DNA from: Pseudomonas sp.
Lineage (GTDB): Bacteria > Pseudomonadota > Gammaproteobacteria > Pseudomonadales > Pseudomonadaceae
Assembly (NCBI RefSeq): GCF_002796985.1
Contig: NZ_PEKX01000007.1
Location: 360,268 to 424,267, forward strand
Reading direction: 5' to 3'
DNA length: 64,000 bases
In this document: positions 34,550 through 43,346 of the stretch, in pieces
Position numbering within the stretch: the stretch's first letter is position 1
How the letters are laid out: each line of letters opens with the position of its first letter
Made by a program: the position numbers and the translations under genes
Notes under the pieces: model-generated
Seen by the model: the letters and a program-made list of their open reading frames with translations, nothing else
Database searches by the model: none
What the model was told of the DNA's origin: nothing

Positions 34550-34608
34550 TTCACTTGGACCCGCCGCGAATGGCGGGCAAATAAGAAAGATACCGACATG
34601 AGGTCGAT

Positions 34609-34986
34609 ATGACGTACGCACGTTCGCAGAAGGGAATGTCGTTGCTGGGTTGGCTGGTCGTGCTCGCTATCGTGGCGTTTCTCGCCAGCGCCGCGTTCAA
34701 GGTTATCCCGCATTACCTGGACTACTACGCCATCGAAAAGGCCATCACCTCGGTGGAAACCGATAAGGCGGCGGAAGTACGTACCGTTCCCGAGTTCTAT
34801 GCTTATGTGAGCAAGGCGTTGACGATCAACGGGATACGAGATCTCAAACTGGACGATGCGCTGGACGTGAAGCTCGAGAACAACGAGTTCCGCGCCCACC
34901 TGAAATATGAAAAACGCGAGCCACTGGTGCAGAACATCGACCTGGTGGTCAAATTTGACAAAGAATTCCGTGTACGAATGCCGTGA
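34609..34986 (+). CDS. DUF4845 single-pass membrane protein
   Basis: 125 aa. One N-terminal membrane helix (about 11-29, GMSLLGWLVVLAIVAFLASAA) followed by a soluble domain with VIPHYLDYYAIEKAI. Proteins of this family always sit between lepB and rnc in pseudomonads; function unknown. The rnc start overlaps its stop by GTGA. Confidence 0.85.
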   Translation: MTYARSQKGMSLLGWLVVLAIVAFLASAAFKVIPHYLDYYAIEKAITSVETDKAAEVRTVPEFYAYVSKALTINGIRDLKLDDALDVKLENNEFRAHLKYEKREPLVQNIDLVVKFDKEFRVRMP

Positions 34987-35675
34987 GTAACAACAGCCTG
35001 GATCGACTCGAGCGCAAGCTTGGCTACACCTTCCGTGACCCGGACCTGATGGTCCTGGCGCTGACCCATCGCAGTTTCGCCGGGCGCAACAATGAGCGCC
35101 TGGAGTTCCTCGGTGACGCCATCCTCAACTTCGTCATTGGCGAAGCCCTGTTCACCCACTTCCCCCAGGCCCGCGAAGGCCAGCTGTCGCGTCTGCGTGC
35201 GCGTCTGGTGAAGGGTGAGACCCTGGCACTGCTGGCCCGCGGTTTCGAAATCGGGGATTACCTGCGACTGGGCTCGGGCGAGCTGAAGAGCGGCGGTTAT
35301 CGCCGCGAGTCGATCCTGGCTGACGCCATGGAGGCGCTGATCGGCGCCATCTACCTGGACACCGGTATGGATTCCGCTCGCGAGCGGATCATGGGCTGGC
35401 TCGGCCCTCAGTTGCGCGAGCTGACCCCGGTGGATACCAACAAGGATCCCAAGACCCGCCTGCAGGAATTCCTGCAGTCCCGCGGGTGCGACCTGCCGCG
35501 CTACGACGTGGTGGATATCCAGGGTGAACCGCATTGCCGCACCTTCTTCGTCGAGTGCGAGGTTGCCCTGTTGAACGACAAGACCCACGGTCACGGCGGC
35601 AGTCGCCGCATTGCCGAGCAGGTGGCCGCCGCCGCCGCGCTGGCAGCCCTGGGCGTGGAGAATGGCCATGAGTGA
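34983..35675 (+). CDS. rnc: Ribonuclease III
   Basis: 230 aa from GTG 34983, coupled to the upstream gene by a 4-bp overlap. The catalytic signature NERLEFLGDAILN (residues 37-49) and the second acidic cluster DAMEALIGAIYLD are intact, and a C-terminal dsRNA-binding domain (about 155-225) is present. It processes rRNA precursors and structured mRNAs. Confidence 0.97.
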   Translation: MSNNSLDRLERKLGYTFRDPDLMVLALTHRSFAGRNNERLEFLGDAILNFVIGEALFTHFPQAREGQLSRLRARLVKGETLALLARGFEIGDYLRLGSGELKSGGYRRESILADAMEALIGAIYLDTGMDSARERIMGWLGPQLRELTPVDTNKDPKTRLQEFLQSRGCDLPRYDVVDIQGEPHCRTFFVECEVALLNDKTHGHGGSRRIAEQVAAAAALAALGVENGHE

Positions 35676-36609
35676 GCACGAGCAAGACCAGCACGACCCA
35701 TCCGAGCACGATGAAGCAGGAGCCGTTCGTTGCGGCTACGTCGCCATCGTCGGCCGCCCCAACGTCGGCAAGTCGACCCTGCTCAACCATATCCTCGGGC
35801 AGAAGCTGGCGATCACCTCGCGCAAGCCGCAGACCACCCGCCACACCCTGCTGGGCATCAAGACCGAGGGTGATGTGCAGGCCGTGTACGTCGACACCCC
35901 CGGCTTGCACAAGGACAACGACAAGGCGCTCAACCGCTACATGAACCGTTCGGCCAGCGCCGCGCTGAAGGACGTCGATGTGGTGATCTTCGTCGTCGAC
36001 CGCAACCGCTGGACCGACGAAGACCAGATGGTCTACGACAAGGTGAAGTACGTGAGCTGCCCGGTTCTGCTGGCGGTGAACAAGGTCGATCGCATGGAAG
36101 ACAAGGGTGAGCTGCTGCCGCACCTGCAGTGGTTGGCCGAGCAACTGCCCAACGCCGAAGTGGTGCCGATTTCCGCCCAGCACGGGCAGAATCTCGACGT
36201 ACTGGAAGGCCTGGTCGCCGAGCGCCTGCCGCAGAACGAGCACTTCTTCCCCGAAGACCAGATCACTGACCGCAGCAGCCGTTTCCTTGCTGCCGAACTG
36301 GTGCGCGAGAAGATCATGCGCCAGCTGGGCGCCGAGCTGCCCTACCAGGTCACCGTGGAAATTGAAGAGTTCAAGCAGGACGGCCCGATCCTGCACATCC
36401 ACGCACTGATCCTGGTGGAGCGTGATGGCCAGAAGAAAATCATCATCGGCGACAAGGGCGAGCGCATCAAAAGCATCGGCCAGAACGCCCGCAAGGACAT
36501 GGAAGTGCTGTTCGACTCCAAGGTCATGCTCAACCTCTGGGTGAAAGTGAAGGGCGGCTGGTCCGACGACGAGCGCGCGCTGCGTTCGCTGGGCTACGGC
36601 GACCTCTGA
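35668..36609 (+). CDS. era: GTPase Era
   Basis: 313 aa from ATG 35668, 8 bp inside rnc. G1 GRPNVGKS (29-36), G3 DTPG, G4 NKVD and the C-terminal KH RNA-binding domain (GQKKIIIGDKGERIKSIG) are all present. An extra acidic N-terminal tail of about 20 residues precedes the G domain. Era binds 16S rRNA and is needed for 30S maturation. Confidence 0.97.
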   Translation: MSEHEQDQHDPSEHDEAGAVRCGYVAIVGRPNVGKSTLLNHILGQKLAITSRKPQTTRHTLLGIKTEGDVQAVYVDTPGLHKDNDKALNRYMNRSASAALKDVDVVIFVVDRNRWTDEDQMVYDKVKYVSCPVLLAVNKVDRMEDKGELLPHLQWLAEQLPNAEVVPISAQHGQNLDVLEGLVAERLPQNEHFFPEDQITDRSSRFLAAELVREKIMRQLGAELPYQVTVEIEEFKQDGPILHIHALILVERDGQKKIIIGDKGERIKSIGQNARKDMEVLFDSKVMLNLWVKVKGGWSDDERALRSLGYGDL

Positions 36610-36617
36610 CCCCTGGC

Positions 36618-36639
36618 GCCCCGCGAGTCTTTGCGGGGC
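36618..36639 (+). terminator. Weak hairpin after era
   Basis: GCCCCGC-GAGTCTTT-GCGGGGC eight bases after the era stop; the following bases GTTCCCTT are a poor T tract, so read-through into recO is likely. Confidence 0.4.
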
Positions 36640-36697
36640 GTTCCCTTCGGGCGCCTGAGCGCGCCTACCTCCCGACTCCCACTCCAGGCGCAGCGCC

Positions 36698-37402
36698 ATG
36701 AGCCTCGCTTCTACTGCCCAAGCCGCGTTCGTCCTGCACAGCCGTCCCTACAAGGAAACCAGCGCGCTGGTGGATTTCTTCACCCCGCAGGGGCGTTTGC
36801 GCGCAGTGCTGCGTGGTGCGCGGGGCAAGGCGGGGGCGCTGGCGCGGCCCTTCGTGCCGCTGGAAGCCGAATTCCGTGGGCGCAGCGACCTGAAGAATGT
36901 CGTGCGCCTGGAGCCCAACGGCATCCCCAATCTGCTCGGTGGCGAAGCGTTGTTCAGCGGCCTGTACCTGAACGAACTGATGGTCCGCCTGCTGCCGGCG
37001 GAAGACCCGCATCCCGCGCTGTTCGAGCACTACCGTGCGACCCTGCCGCTGCTGGCTGCCGGCAGTCCGCTGGAGCCCTTGCTGCGCTCCTTCGAATGGC
37101 GGCTGCTGGATGACCTGGGTTATGGTTTTTCCCTGGACACCGATATCGTTGGCCAGAGCGTGGCGCCCGACGGTCTCTACCGCCTGCTGCCCGACGCCGG
37201 TCTGGAGCCGGTTGGCAGCCTGCAACCGGGCCTGTTCCACGGCGCCGACCTTCTGGCCATGGCTGAGGCCGACTGGAGCGCTCCCGGCGCCCTGGCGGCG
37301 GCCAAGCGCCTGATGCGCCAGGCCCTGGCGCCCCATCTTGGCGGCCGACCGCTGGTCAGCCGCGAGCTCTTCATGAATCGCAAGGACAACTCCCGTGACT
37401 GA
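36698..37402 (+). CDS. recO: DNA repair protein RecO
   Basis: 234 aa. N-terminal OB fold (AFVLHSRPYKETSALVDFFTPQGRLRAVLRGAR) and a helical C-terminal part without the four-cysteine zinc site found in some other phyla. RecO loads RecA on SSB-coated DNA with RecR. pdxJ begins 8 bp before its stop codon. Confidence 0.94.
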   Translation: MSLASTAQAAFVLHSRPYKETSALVDFFTPQGRLRAVLRGARGKAGALARPFVPLEAEFRGRSDLKNVVRLEPNGIPNLLGGEALFSGLYLNELMVRLLPAEDPHPALFEHYRATLPLLAAGSPLEPLLRSFEWRLLDDLGYGFSLDTDIVGQSVAPDGLYRLLPDAGLEPVGSLQPGLFHGADLLAMAEADWSAPGALAAAKRLMRQALAPHLGGRPLVSRELFMNRKDNSRD

Positions 37403-38138
37403 AGCCAACCGTATCCTGCTCGGCGTGAACATCGACCACGTTGCCACCCTGCGCCAGGCCCGCGGCACCCGTTATCCCGACCCGGTGAAAGCCGCGCTGG
37501 ACGCCGAGGAAGCCGGCGCCGACGGCATCACCGTACACCTGCGCGAGGACCGCCGACACATTCAGGACCGCGACGTGCGGGTGCTGGCCGAAGTGCTGCA
37601 GACCCGTATGAACTTCGAGATGGGCGTCACTGAAGAGATGATGGCCTTCGCCGAGATCATTCGCCCGGCCCACGTCTGCCTGGTTCCGGAAACCCGCCAG
37701 GAACTGACCACCGAGGGTGGCCTGGACGTCGCCGGCCAGGAAGCGCGCATCCGCGAAGCGGTGCAGCGCCTGTCCGCCGCCGGCTGCGAAGTGTCGCTGT
37801 TCATCGACCCGGACCAACGCCAGATCGAAGCCTCCGCGCGCATCGGTGCGCCGGCCGTGGAGCTGCACACCGGTCGCTACGCCGACGCCCACAACCCGGC
37901 CGAAGGCGCCCATGAGCTGGCGCGCATCCGCGATGGTGTGGAGTTCGGTTTGTCCCATGGCCTGATCGTCAACGCCGGCCATGGCCTGCATTACCACAAT
38001 GCCGAGCCGGTAGCGGCGATTGCCGGGATCAACGAGCTGAACATCGGCCACGCCATCGTCGCCCATGCGCTGTTCGTGGGGTTCAAGCAGGCGGTTGCCG
38101 AGATGAAAGCGCTGATCGTGGCGGCGGCGAACCGCTGA
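37395..38138 (+). CDS. pdxJ: Pyridoxine 5'-phosphate synthase
   Basis: 247 aa from GTG 37395. LGVNIDHVATLRQARG at the N-terminus, ITVHLREDRRHIQDRD around the active site, and GLHYHNAEPVAAI near the C-terminus are diagnostic. It condenses 1-deoxyxylulose 5-phosphate with 3-amino-1-hydroxyacetone phosphate to make pyridoxine phosphate. Last gene of the lepA-pdxJ run. Confidence 0.97.
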   Translation: MTEANRILLGVNIDHVATLRQARGTRYPDPVKAALDAEEAGADGITVHLREDRRHIQDRDVRVLAEVLQTRMNFEMGVTEEMMAFAEIIRPAHVCLVPETRQELTTEGGLDVAGQEARIREAVQRLSAAGCEVSLFIDPDQRQIEASARIGAPAVELHTGRYADAHNPAEGAHELARIRDGVEFGLSHGLIVNAGHGLHYHNAEPVAAIAGINELNIGHAIVAHALFVGFKQAVAEMKALIVAAANR

Positions 38139-38162
38139 TCGCCACCTGATTTGAAACCGTAT

Positions 38163-38229
38163 GGCGCATAACCTGGAACGGGTTATCCGCCACCACGGCG
38201 GATAACGCCTTAGGCGTTATGCGCCCTAC
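38163..38229. repeat. GGCGCATAAC-type palindromic repeat, copy 1
   Basis: GGCGCATAACCTGGAACGGG, TTATCCGCC, CGGCGGATAA and ACGCCTTAGGCGTTATGCGCC give nested inverted repeats. A second copy of the same family is at 56919-56996. It separates convergent pdxJ and cmoB. Confidence 0.75.
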
Positions 38230-38253
38230 GTTCTGATTCGACCTGGGCAGCGC

Positions 38254-39222
38254 TCAGGGCTTGCGCGCTACCAGCGTGGCGCGCATGGGCGCCGGCAGGC
38301 CTTCGAGGGTGCGGCTGTGGTCGTCCGGGTCGAGGAAGTCCGGCAGCGACTGGTAGCGCATCCACTCGGTGGCGCGCTGTTCTTCCACCGAGGTGAGGCT
38401 GATGTCGACGCTGCGCACGTCGGTGAAGCCCGCGCGGCGCAGCCATAGCTCCAGCGCCGGCACCGACGGCAGGAACCACACGTTGCGCATCTGCGCGTAG
38501 CGGTCCTCGGGCACCAGCACGGTGTTCACGTCGCCTTCCACCACCAGCGTTTCCAGCACCAGTTCGCCGCCACGGCGCAGGCAGTCCTTGAGCGCCAGCA
38601 GGTGGTCGATGGGCGAGCGGCGATGGTAGAGCACGCCCATGGAGAACACCGTGTCGAAGCCTTCCAGGTTTGCCGGCAGGTCTTCCAGGGCGAAGGGCAG
38701 GTGCCAGGCCGGTAAGCCCGGCAGGTAGTGCTTCATGGCGAGGAACTGGCAGAAGAACAGCCAGTTTGGGTCGACGCCCACCACGCTGCGCGCGCCAGCG
38801 CCGAGCATGCGCCACTGGTAGTAGCCGTTGCCGCAGCCAACGTCGAGGACGCGCTTGCCCGCCAGGTCGATGTGCGGCGAGACGCGCTCCCATTTCCAGT
38901 CCGAGCGCCATTCGGTGTCGATGTGCACGCCGAACAGATTGAATGGCCCCTTGCGCCACGGGATCAGCCCTTGCAGGGCCAGCTTGAGTTGCGCGCGGGT
39001 GTCTTCGTCGCAGGCGCCTTCGAGGTTGAAGCGCTCGCGCAGTTCGACGGCGGCGGCTTGCAGCTGCGGCAGGCGATCCACCGCCGCCAGCCAGCGCTCC
39101 AGATCGCCGTGGCCATCGTCGACCTTGGCGGCCAGTTGCGTGGGCAGCGAAGTCGCCCAGGATTCCAGTGGCGTGCCGGCCAGTTCAAGGCGCAGGCGGT
39201 CGAGGTCGAAGCGTTCGATCAT
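38254..39222 (-). CDS. cmoB: tRNA U34 carboxymethyltransferase CmoB
   Basis: 322 aa, ATG at 39222 overlapping the end of cmoA by 4 bp; the open frame continues upstream inside cmoA but is not coding there. SAM-binding motif VLDVGCGNGYYQWRM, then VGVDPNWLFF and MGVLYHRRSP. It uses carboxy-SAM made by CmoA to convert 5-hydroxyuridine at the tRNA wobble position to cmo5U. Confidence 0.95.
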   Translation of the reverse strand: MIERFDLDRLRLELAGTPLESWATSLPTQLAAKVDDGHGDLERWLAAVDRLPQLQAAAVELRERFNLEGACDEDTRAQLKLALQGLIPWRKGPFNLFGVHIDTEWRSDWKWERVSPHIDLAGKRVLDVGCGNGYYQWRMLGAGARSVVGVDPNWLFFCQFLAMKHYLPGLPAWHLPFALEDLPANLEGFDTVFSMGVLYHRRSPIDHLLALKDCLRRGGELVLETLVVEGDVNTVLVPEDRYAQMRNVWFLPSVPALELWLRRAGFTDVRSVDISLTSVEEQRATEWMRYQSLPDFLDPDDHSRTLEGLPAPMRATLVARKP

Positions 39223-39959
39223 GGCAGGGCAATCAGAGAGGCGAAGTTGAGGCATTGGAACCAGGGCACGACCTTGGAAAAGCCGGCGGCCAGTAGGCGT
39301 TCGCGGTGGGTTTCCAGGGTGTCGGGGCGCATGACGTTCTCGATGGCGGTGCGCTTCTGGGCGATTTCCAGTTCGCTGTAGCCATTGGCGCGCTTGAAGT
39401 CGATGTGCAGGTCGGTGAGCAGTTCGTGCTCCTGCTCGTCGGCGAAGCGCAGTTTTTCCGAGAGGATCAGCGCGCCGCCTGGCAGCAGGTTGTTGTGCAG
39501 GCGAGTCAGGAGTTCCAGGCGTTGATCGGGAGCGATGAACTGCAGGGTGAAGTTCAGCGCGATCAGCGAGCAGGGCTTGAGGTCCAGCGTCAGGATGTCC
39601 GCCTCGATCAGCTCGACCGGCAGCAACTCCTGGTGCATGGCGTCCTGGGCGCGCAGGTATTCGCCGCAGCGTTCGATCATCGGTGCGGAGTTGTCGACGC
39701 CGATGACACGGCAGCCTTCGGTCTTTACATGGCGGCGCAGCGCCTGGGTCACGGCGCCCAGCGAGCAGCCGAGATCGTAGAGCACGCTGTTCGGGGCGGC
39801 GAAGCGCGCACCGAGCACGCCGATGTTCTCGACAATGGTGGGGTAGCCCGGCACCGATCGCTTGATCATGTCCGGGAAGACGCGCACCACGTCCTCGTTG
39901 AAGGTGAAGTCGGGAACCTGGGGGTGCGGCTGGGCGAAGATGCGGTCGGACTCGCTCAC
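39219..39959 (-). CDS. cmoA: Carboxy-SAM synthase CmoA
   Basis: 246 aa from GTG 39959 (MSESDRIFAQPHPQVPDFTF), chosen over the longer frame to 40055 because the N-terminus matches the family and GAGG precedes it. Motifs VLYDLGCSLGAVTQAL and IGVDNSAPMIERC form the SAM/prephenate pocket. It makes carboxy-S-adenosylmethionine from SAM and prephenate for CmoB, whose gene is coupled downstream. Confidence 0.95.
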   Translation of the reverse strand: MSESDRIFAQPHPQVPDFTFNEDVVRVFPDMIKRSVPGYPTIVENIGVLGARFAAPNSVLYDLGCSLGAVTQALRRHVKTEGCRVIGVDNSAPMIERCGEYLRAQDAMHQELLPVELIEADILTLDLKPCSLIALNFTLQFIAPDQRLELLTRLHNNLLPGGALILSEKLRFADEQEHELLTDLHIDFKRANGYSELEIAQKRTAIENVMRPDTLETHRERLLAAGFSKVVPWFQCLNFASLIALP

Positions 39960-40072
39960 GCTGGATGGGGCCTCGTTGCACGGAACAGGCAGCAGGGCGC
40001 GGCGCGCCCGGTTTGCCGGGGCGCGCATTGTAGCCGAGGCGCGAGGTGTGCCCAACCGTTAGCGGACGAGGG

Positions 40073-40645
40073 TCACTTGAGCTGGTCGGAGAAGTATTCG
40101 CCGGCGCCCTGCAACGGGCCGAGAGGGTTCTTCTTGTCTTCCATGCGGCGGATGTTCGGCTCGCCGTTGCTGGTCTTGTGCACGACTACGTCGTCGATCA
40201 GCACGAACACCGGGCGGAACGACCAGCCTTGCACCTGGCGGCGCTTGCGGAAGTTGAAGATATCGGCCCAGAAGCTGCCCACGCGCTGGCTGTCGGTCTT
40301 GTTGAAGTCGAAGGCGTAGCCCACGCAGCGGTCCTTGGCCTGCAGACAGGTCACCAGGCCGTCGGGCAGGTAGTCGATGGGGATGTTGGGCTGCACGAAG
40401 AGCAGGCGCACGTCGATGAACGAGAGCATCTTGGCATTACCCTGGGACAGCGGATCGAAGCCCAGCGCGTAGAGCTGCGACTTGGTGGTCTTGCCAGCGT
40501 CGACCTGGTTGTAGCGGCTCTGTGCATCCTGGTAATCCAGGAATGGTGACTGCACTTCCGCGCGTTCGCTGGGCAACAGGCTGCCACAGGCCGAGAGAGT
40601 CAGGCAGGCTCCCAGCAACAACATCGAGCGAACTACTGCACGCAT
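40073..40645 (-). CDS. Putative outer-membrane lipoprotein, unknown function
   Basis: 190 aa. Signal peptide with lipobox LTLSAC (C20), followed by GSLLPSERAEVQ. The mature part has two cysteines (VTCLQAKDRCVGYAFDF) and the pattern NQVDAGKTTKSQLYALGFDP seen in small lipoproteins of the SmpA/BamE-like kind, but I would not assign a family. It is monocistronic, between cmoA and a binding-protein gene. Confidence 0.75.
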   Translation of the reverse strand: MRAVVRSMLLLGACLTLSACGSLLPSERAEVQSPFLDYQDAQSRYNQVDAGKTTKSQLYALGFDPLSQGNAKMLSFIDVRLLFVQPNIPIDYLPDGLVTCLQAKDRCVGYAFDFNKTDSQRVGSFWADIFNFRKRRQVQGWSFRPVFVLIDDVVVHKTSNGEPNIRRMEDKKNPLGPLQGAGEYFSDQLK

Positions 40646-40732
40646 GGAGCTCCCCTTTTTCCCAGTCTCTTATGATTGATCTATAGCCGATGACAGAGGG
40701 CTCTGCCGGACTTTTCTCACGCCTTTGTAGGA

Positions 40733-41479
40733 CTAGTCAACGGCGATGCCGTAACCCTGCATCAGCGGTTTCCACTGGTCGTTTCGGCGCAGTTCACGCA
40801 GGCCTTCGTCGAGGTCGGCCAGGCGCTCCTGCACGTCTTCCAGGCGTGGGTTCAGCGCGACGTACATGGGGCGTTTATCGGCGAGCTCACCGGCGGCTTG
40901 AACTCGCTCCGACAGGCCGTGGCGGTGCAGGTAGTGCTCGACGATCTGGCTGTCTTCGAGCAGCACCGTGATGCGCCCGAGCAGCAGTTTCTGGATGTTG
41001 CGCTCGAGTACCTTTTCGCCACTGAGCACCTGCACCTGCTCGTGATTCGCCAGGTGCTCATCACGCCAGGCGTCCAGCTCCTGGCCGTAGGAGTAGCCCT
41101 GGGCGAGCCCGATGGACTGGCTGCTCAATGAGGCCGGGCCGTTCCAGGTCCAGCGGTTGTCGTTGCGCACGTAGAAACGCAGGGTCACCCAGCCGATGGG
41201 TTCGTCGCCGATCAGCAGTTCCGCGGACTCTTCGCTGTAGGCGCCGATTACGCCGTCCACCAGCCCCTCGCGGGCCATCTGCAGCGCGCGCGGCCAGGGC
41301 AGGAGCTCGAACAGCGGTGGTTGCGGCAGCACCTGGCCGAGGGCTTCGAGGAGAAGACCGGGCTTGTCCGGATCGCCTGGGCAGAGGTAGGGGCACCAGT
41401 CGTCGCCGGCCAGGCGCAGGGGTTCGGCGCTGGCCAGCGCCGAACAGAGGAGCAGCAGCGGTGAAGCAATTCGCAGCAT
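40733..41479 (-). CDS. Periplasmic solute-binding protein, family 3 type
   Basis: 248 aa with a signal peptide (MLRIASPLLLLCSALASA). The mature start LRLAGDDWCPYLCPGDPDKPGLLLEALG is that of the bacterial SBP_bac_3 fold, followed by WPRALQMAREGLVDGVIGAY. No permease or ATPase gene is nearby, so it may serve a distant transporter or act as a sensor accessory; the ligand, probably amino-acid-like, is unknown. Confidence 0.78.
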   Translation of the reverse strand: MLRIASPLLLLCSALASAEPLRLAGDDWCPYLCPGDPDKPGLLLEALGQVLPQPPLFELLPWPRALQMAREGLVDGVIGAYSEESAELLIGDEPIGWVTLRFYVRNDNRWTWNGPASLSSQSIGLAQGYSYGQELDAWRDEHLANHEQVQVLSGEKVLERNIQKLLLGRITVLLEDSQIVEHYLHRHGLSERVQAAGELADKRPMYVALNPRLEDVQERLADLDEGLRELRRNDQWKPLMQGYGIAVD

Positions 41480-41480
41480 G

Positions 41481-42155
41481 TCAGGCTCGGGAAGTAGTTG
41501 GTCCTTCCGAGTATGGCAGAGCGATATGACGGGATTTGACGGACGCGGCGATACCGAACTGGCCGAGCCAATAGGTCAGCATGATGGCGTAGGAGGAGCC
41601 GTCGAAGGCAGCGACGAAGCGGCTGATGCCGATCATCGAGTCGGAGCTGACGAACAGCAGCGCGCCGAGGGCGGCGAACACCCGGCTGGTATTGGCTATG
41701 GAAGGCACCCCGAGGCGGGCGATGGCGCGCCAGAGCATGGCGCTGATGGTCAGGCTGTAGAGCGCGATTGGCAGTAGCAGCGGGCCGAGCCCCCGACTGT
41801 AGAGCAGGGCAAACAGGCCGCCACCCAGTGCGCCCGCGACCAGCAGGCCGAGCGGGGCGAAGCGGCGCGTGTCGCTCAGGTAGGCGACCAGGTAGGCCAG
41901 GTGCGCCAGCAGAAACGCGGCGAGGCCGGGCACGAAGGCGTTGATCGGCCATTCCAGCAGGATGTCGCCGAGCATCGACAGCACCAGGCCGATCGCGACC
42001 CAGCGGCGATAGCCGTCGGCGGGGGTGCCGAGAATCCAGAACAGCATGGCCAGCACCGGCAGCGGCTTGCACAGCATCCTGAGCACAGGCAGGTCGAAAG
42101 TGACGGCGAACAGGTAGGCGGCACCGCCGATCAGTGCCAAGAGTGCCCAGCGCAT
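41481..42155 (-). CDS. YhhN/TMEM86 family membrane protein (lysoplasmalogenase-like)
   Basis: 224 aa, start at 42155 with GGGAGGG 7 bases upstream. About eight hydrophobic helices; the family residues LGDILLEW and LFVSSDSMIGISRF, each with a conserved aspartate, are present. Eukaryotic TMEM86 hydrolyses the vinyl ether of lysoplasmalogens; the bacterial substrate is not established. The stop lies one base from the start of the binding-protein gene, so they are one transcript. Confidence 0.8.
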   Translation of the reverse strand: MRWALLALIGGAAYLFAVTFDLPVLRMLCKPLPVLAMLFWILGTPADGYRRWVAIGLVLSMLGDILLEWPINAFVPGLAAFLLAHLAYLVAYLSDTRRFAPLGLLVAGALGGGLFALLYSRGLGPLLLPIALYSLTISAMLWRAIARLGVPSIANTSRVFAALGALLFVSSDSMIGISRFVAAFDGSSYAIMLTYWLGQFGIAASVKSRHIALPYSEGPTTSRA

Positions 42156-42275
42156 GGGGTTCCCTCCCGTGGAAACGAACGTCCACTGTGCCGCAGCACG
42201 ACGCACGGCCTACAGGCCGAAGGCGTCAGCGCGAGCGGCTTATGGCGCCGGATGGGCTTCTTGCGGGATCGAGCG

Positions 42276-42671
42276 TTACTTGACGGCAATCGGGCAGACG
42301 AAGGTCTGCGCGGGTGCTACTTCCGCTTCCCACGGGCGGCGGTAGGCCAGTTCCAGCTTGTCTTCGCCGGCGCCGGTTACGCGGAAGCGCCAGGTGGATT
42401 CGCCGGCGCTGCCGACCAGGCCTGCGTCTTCCGGGTTGCTGTAGACCTCGGGGCCGAGGGGGCGCAGCAGGCCGTTGGCGGCGTTGCGCATTTCCCAGCG
42501 GAAACCGGTGGTGGGATTACTCGGCAGGATCAGTACCAGTTCCTGACCTTCGTGCAGTTTCAACGGCTTGCAGTCGCTGGCGTCTTCCAGGGTGACCACG
42601 GGTTTGCTCTGCCCGGCGCAGCCGGCGAGCAGGGCCAGGGTGAGGGGCAGCAATGAGCGGTACGACGGCAT
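42276..42671 (-). CDS. icp: Chagasin-type inhibitor of cysteine peptidases
   Basis: 131 aa from ATG 42671 behind AGGAG. Lipobox LLAGC (C18) makes it a lipoprotein. The three inhibitor loops of family I42 are recognisable: NPTTGFRW (52-59), VGSAGEST (86-93) and RRPWE (111-115). It should block papain-like peptidases in the periplasm or outside. In PAO1 the homologue also lies next to asrA. Confidence 0.85.
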   Translation of the reverse strand: MPSYRSLLPLTLALLAGCAGQSKPVVTLEDASDCKPLKLHEGQELVLILPSNPTTGFRWEMRNAANGLLRPLGPEVYSNPEDAGLVGSAGESTWRFRVTGAGEDKLELAYRRPWEAEVAPAQTFVCPIAVK

Positions 42672-42792
42672 GACGGCTCCTGGGAGGGGACAGGTTGGGC
42701 CGCAGGATAACGCAATCGGCGCTGGAGCGGACTCCATCCGCAACGCTTTTGGCTTGGCGTCATAGCGCCGCTTCGGCGGGGGCGCGGACTAC

Positions 42793-43079
42793 TTGTTTCG
42801 CCCCCTCGGGCGAGTCACTTCTTCCAAACGTCGGATGGCCGCCCCCAAAGAAGTAACCAAGTAGGCTTGCCGCGGACATCCGGTTTTTCGCTTAGGCGAA
42901 AAATACCCTCGTTGAAACGAAGATTCAGGGGCGCGAACTCGGCGTCCCCCCACGAAGGGCCATCCCTGGCCCATCGTGGCTCTCGCGGCATTCATGCCGC
43001 TCAACCCCTGAAACTCCGCTTCAACGAGGCCTCCTGAACGGGGCATTCGGCGCGTACGGACGTTTCGCTGGAAGTCGTC
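42793..43079 (+). repeat. Long-hairpin dispersed repeat, copy 2 (287 bp)
   Basis: Direct-orientation copy of 1999-2266, with a short extra segment (CGAACTCGGCGTCCCCC) in the left arm. The stem CTCGTTGAA..GATTCAGGGG/CCCCTGAAACTCCGCTTCAACGAG and inner block GGCCATCCCTGGCCC are retained. The 675-bp gap between icp and asrA holds this element, a TAGGAGCGGGCC..TCCGCGA palindrome at 43109-43131, the GTAGGATGG element and a REP. Confidence 0.8.
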
Positions 43080-43172
43080 GGAAGGCAGAGCTGGAACGAG
43101 ACTGACCTGTAGGAGCGGGCCATATCCGCGACCGGCCTTTCCGTCGACCACGGCATTGCGACGGAGCACGAA

Positions 43173-43255
43173 CGTAGGATGGTGTGGAGCGTAGCGATAC
43201 CCATCGATGGCGGTGCCAGGGACAGCATGGGTATCGCAAGCTCCACCCATCCTAC
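43173..43255. repeat. GTAGGATGG palindromic element, copy 1
   Basis: GTAGGATGG-TGTGGAGC-GTAGCGATACCCAT is mirrored by ATGGGTATCGC-AAGCTCCA-CCCATCCTAC, a hairpin of about 83 bp. Copy 2 is at 63854-63952. Confidence 0.8.
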
Positions 43256-43287
43256 AAAAGTGTTCACTGGTAGCGACGGCAGAGGGC

Positions 43288-43314
43288 GGTTCGCGAGCAA
43301 GCTCGCTCCTACAG
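43288..43314 (-). repeat. REP palindrome, single inverted
   Basis: GTTCGCGAGCAAGCTCGCTCCTACAG, unpaired, just downstream of the asrA stop codon. Confidence 0.85.
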
Positions 43315-43346
43315 GGGGTAGGAGCGAGTCATTCAGGCTCAGGCCA

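Noticed and set aside
38254..39981. Single 575-codon protein covering cmoB and upstream
   Set aside because: The upper half is out of frame with cmoA, which has its own motifs; cmoB starts at 39222.
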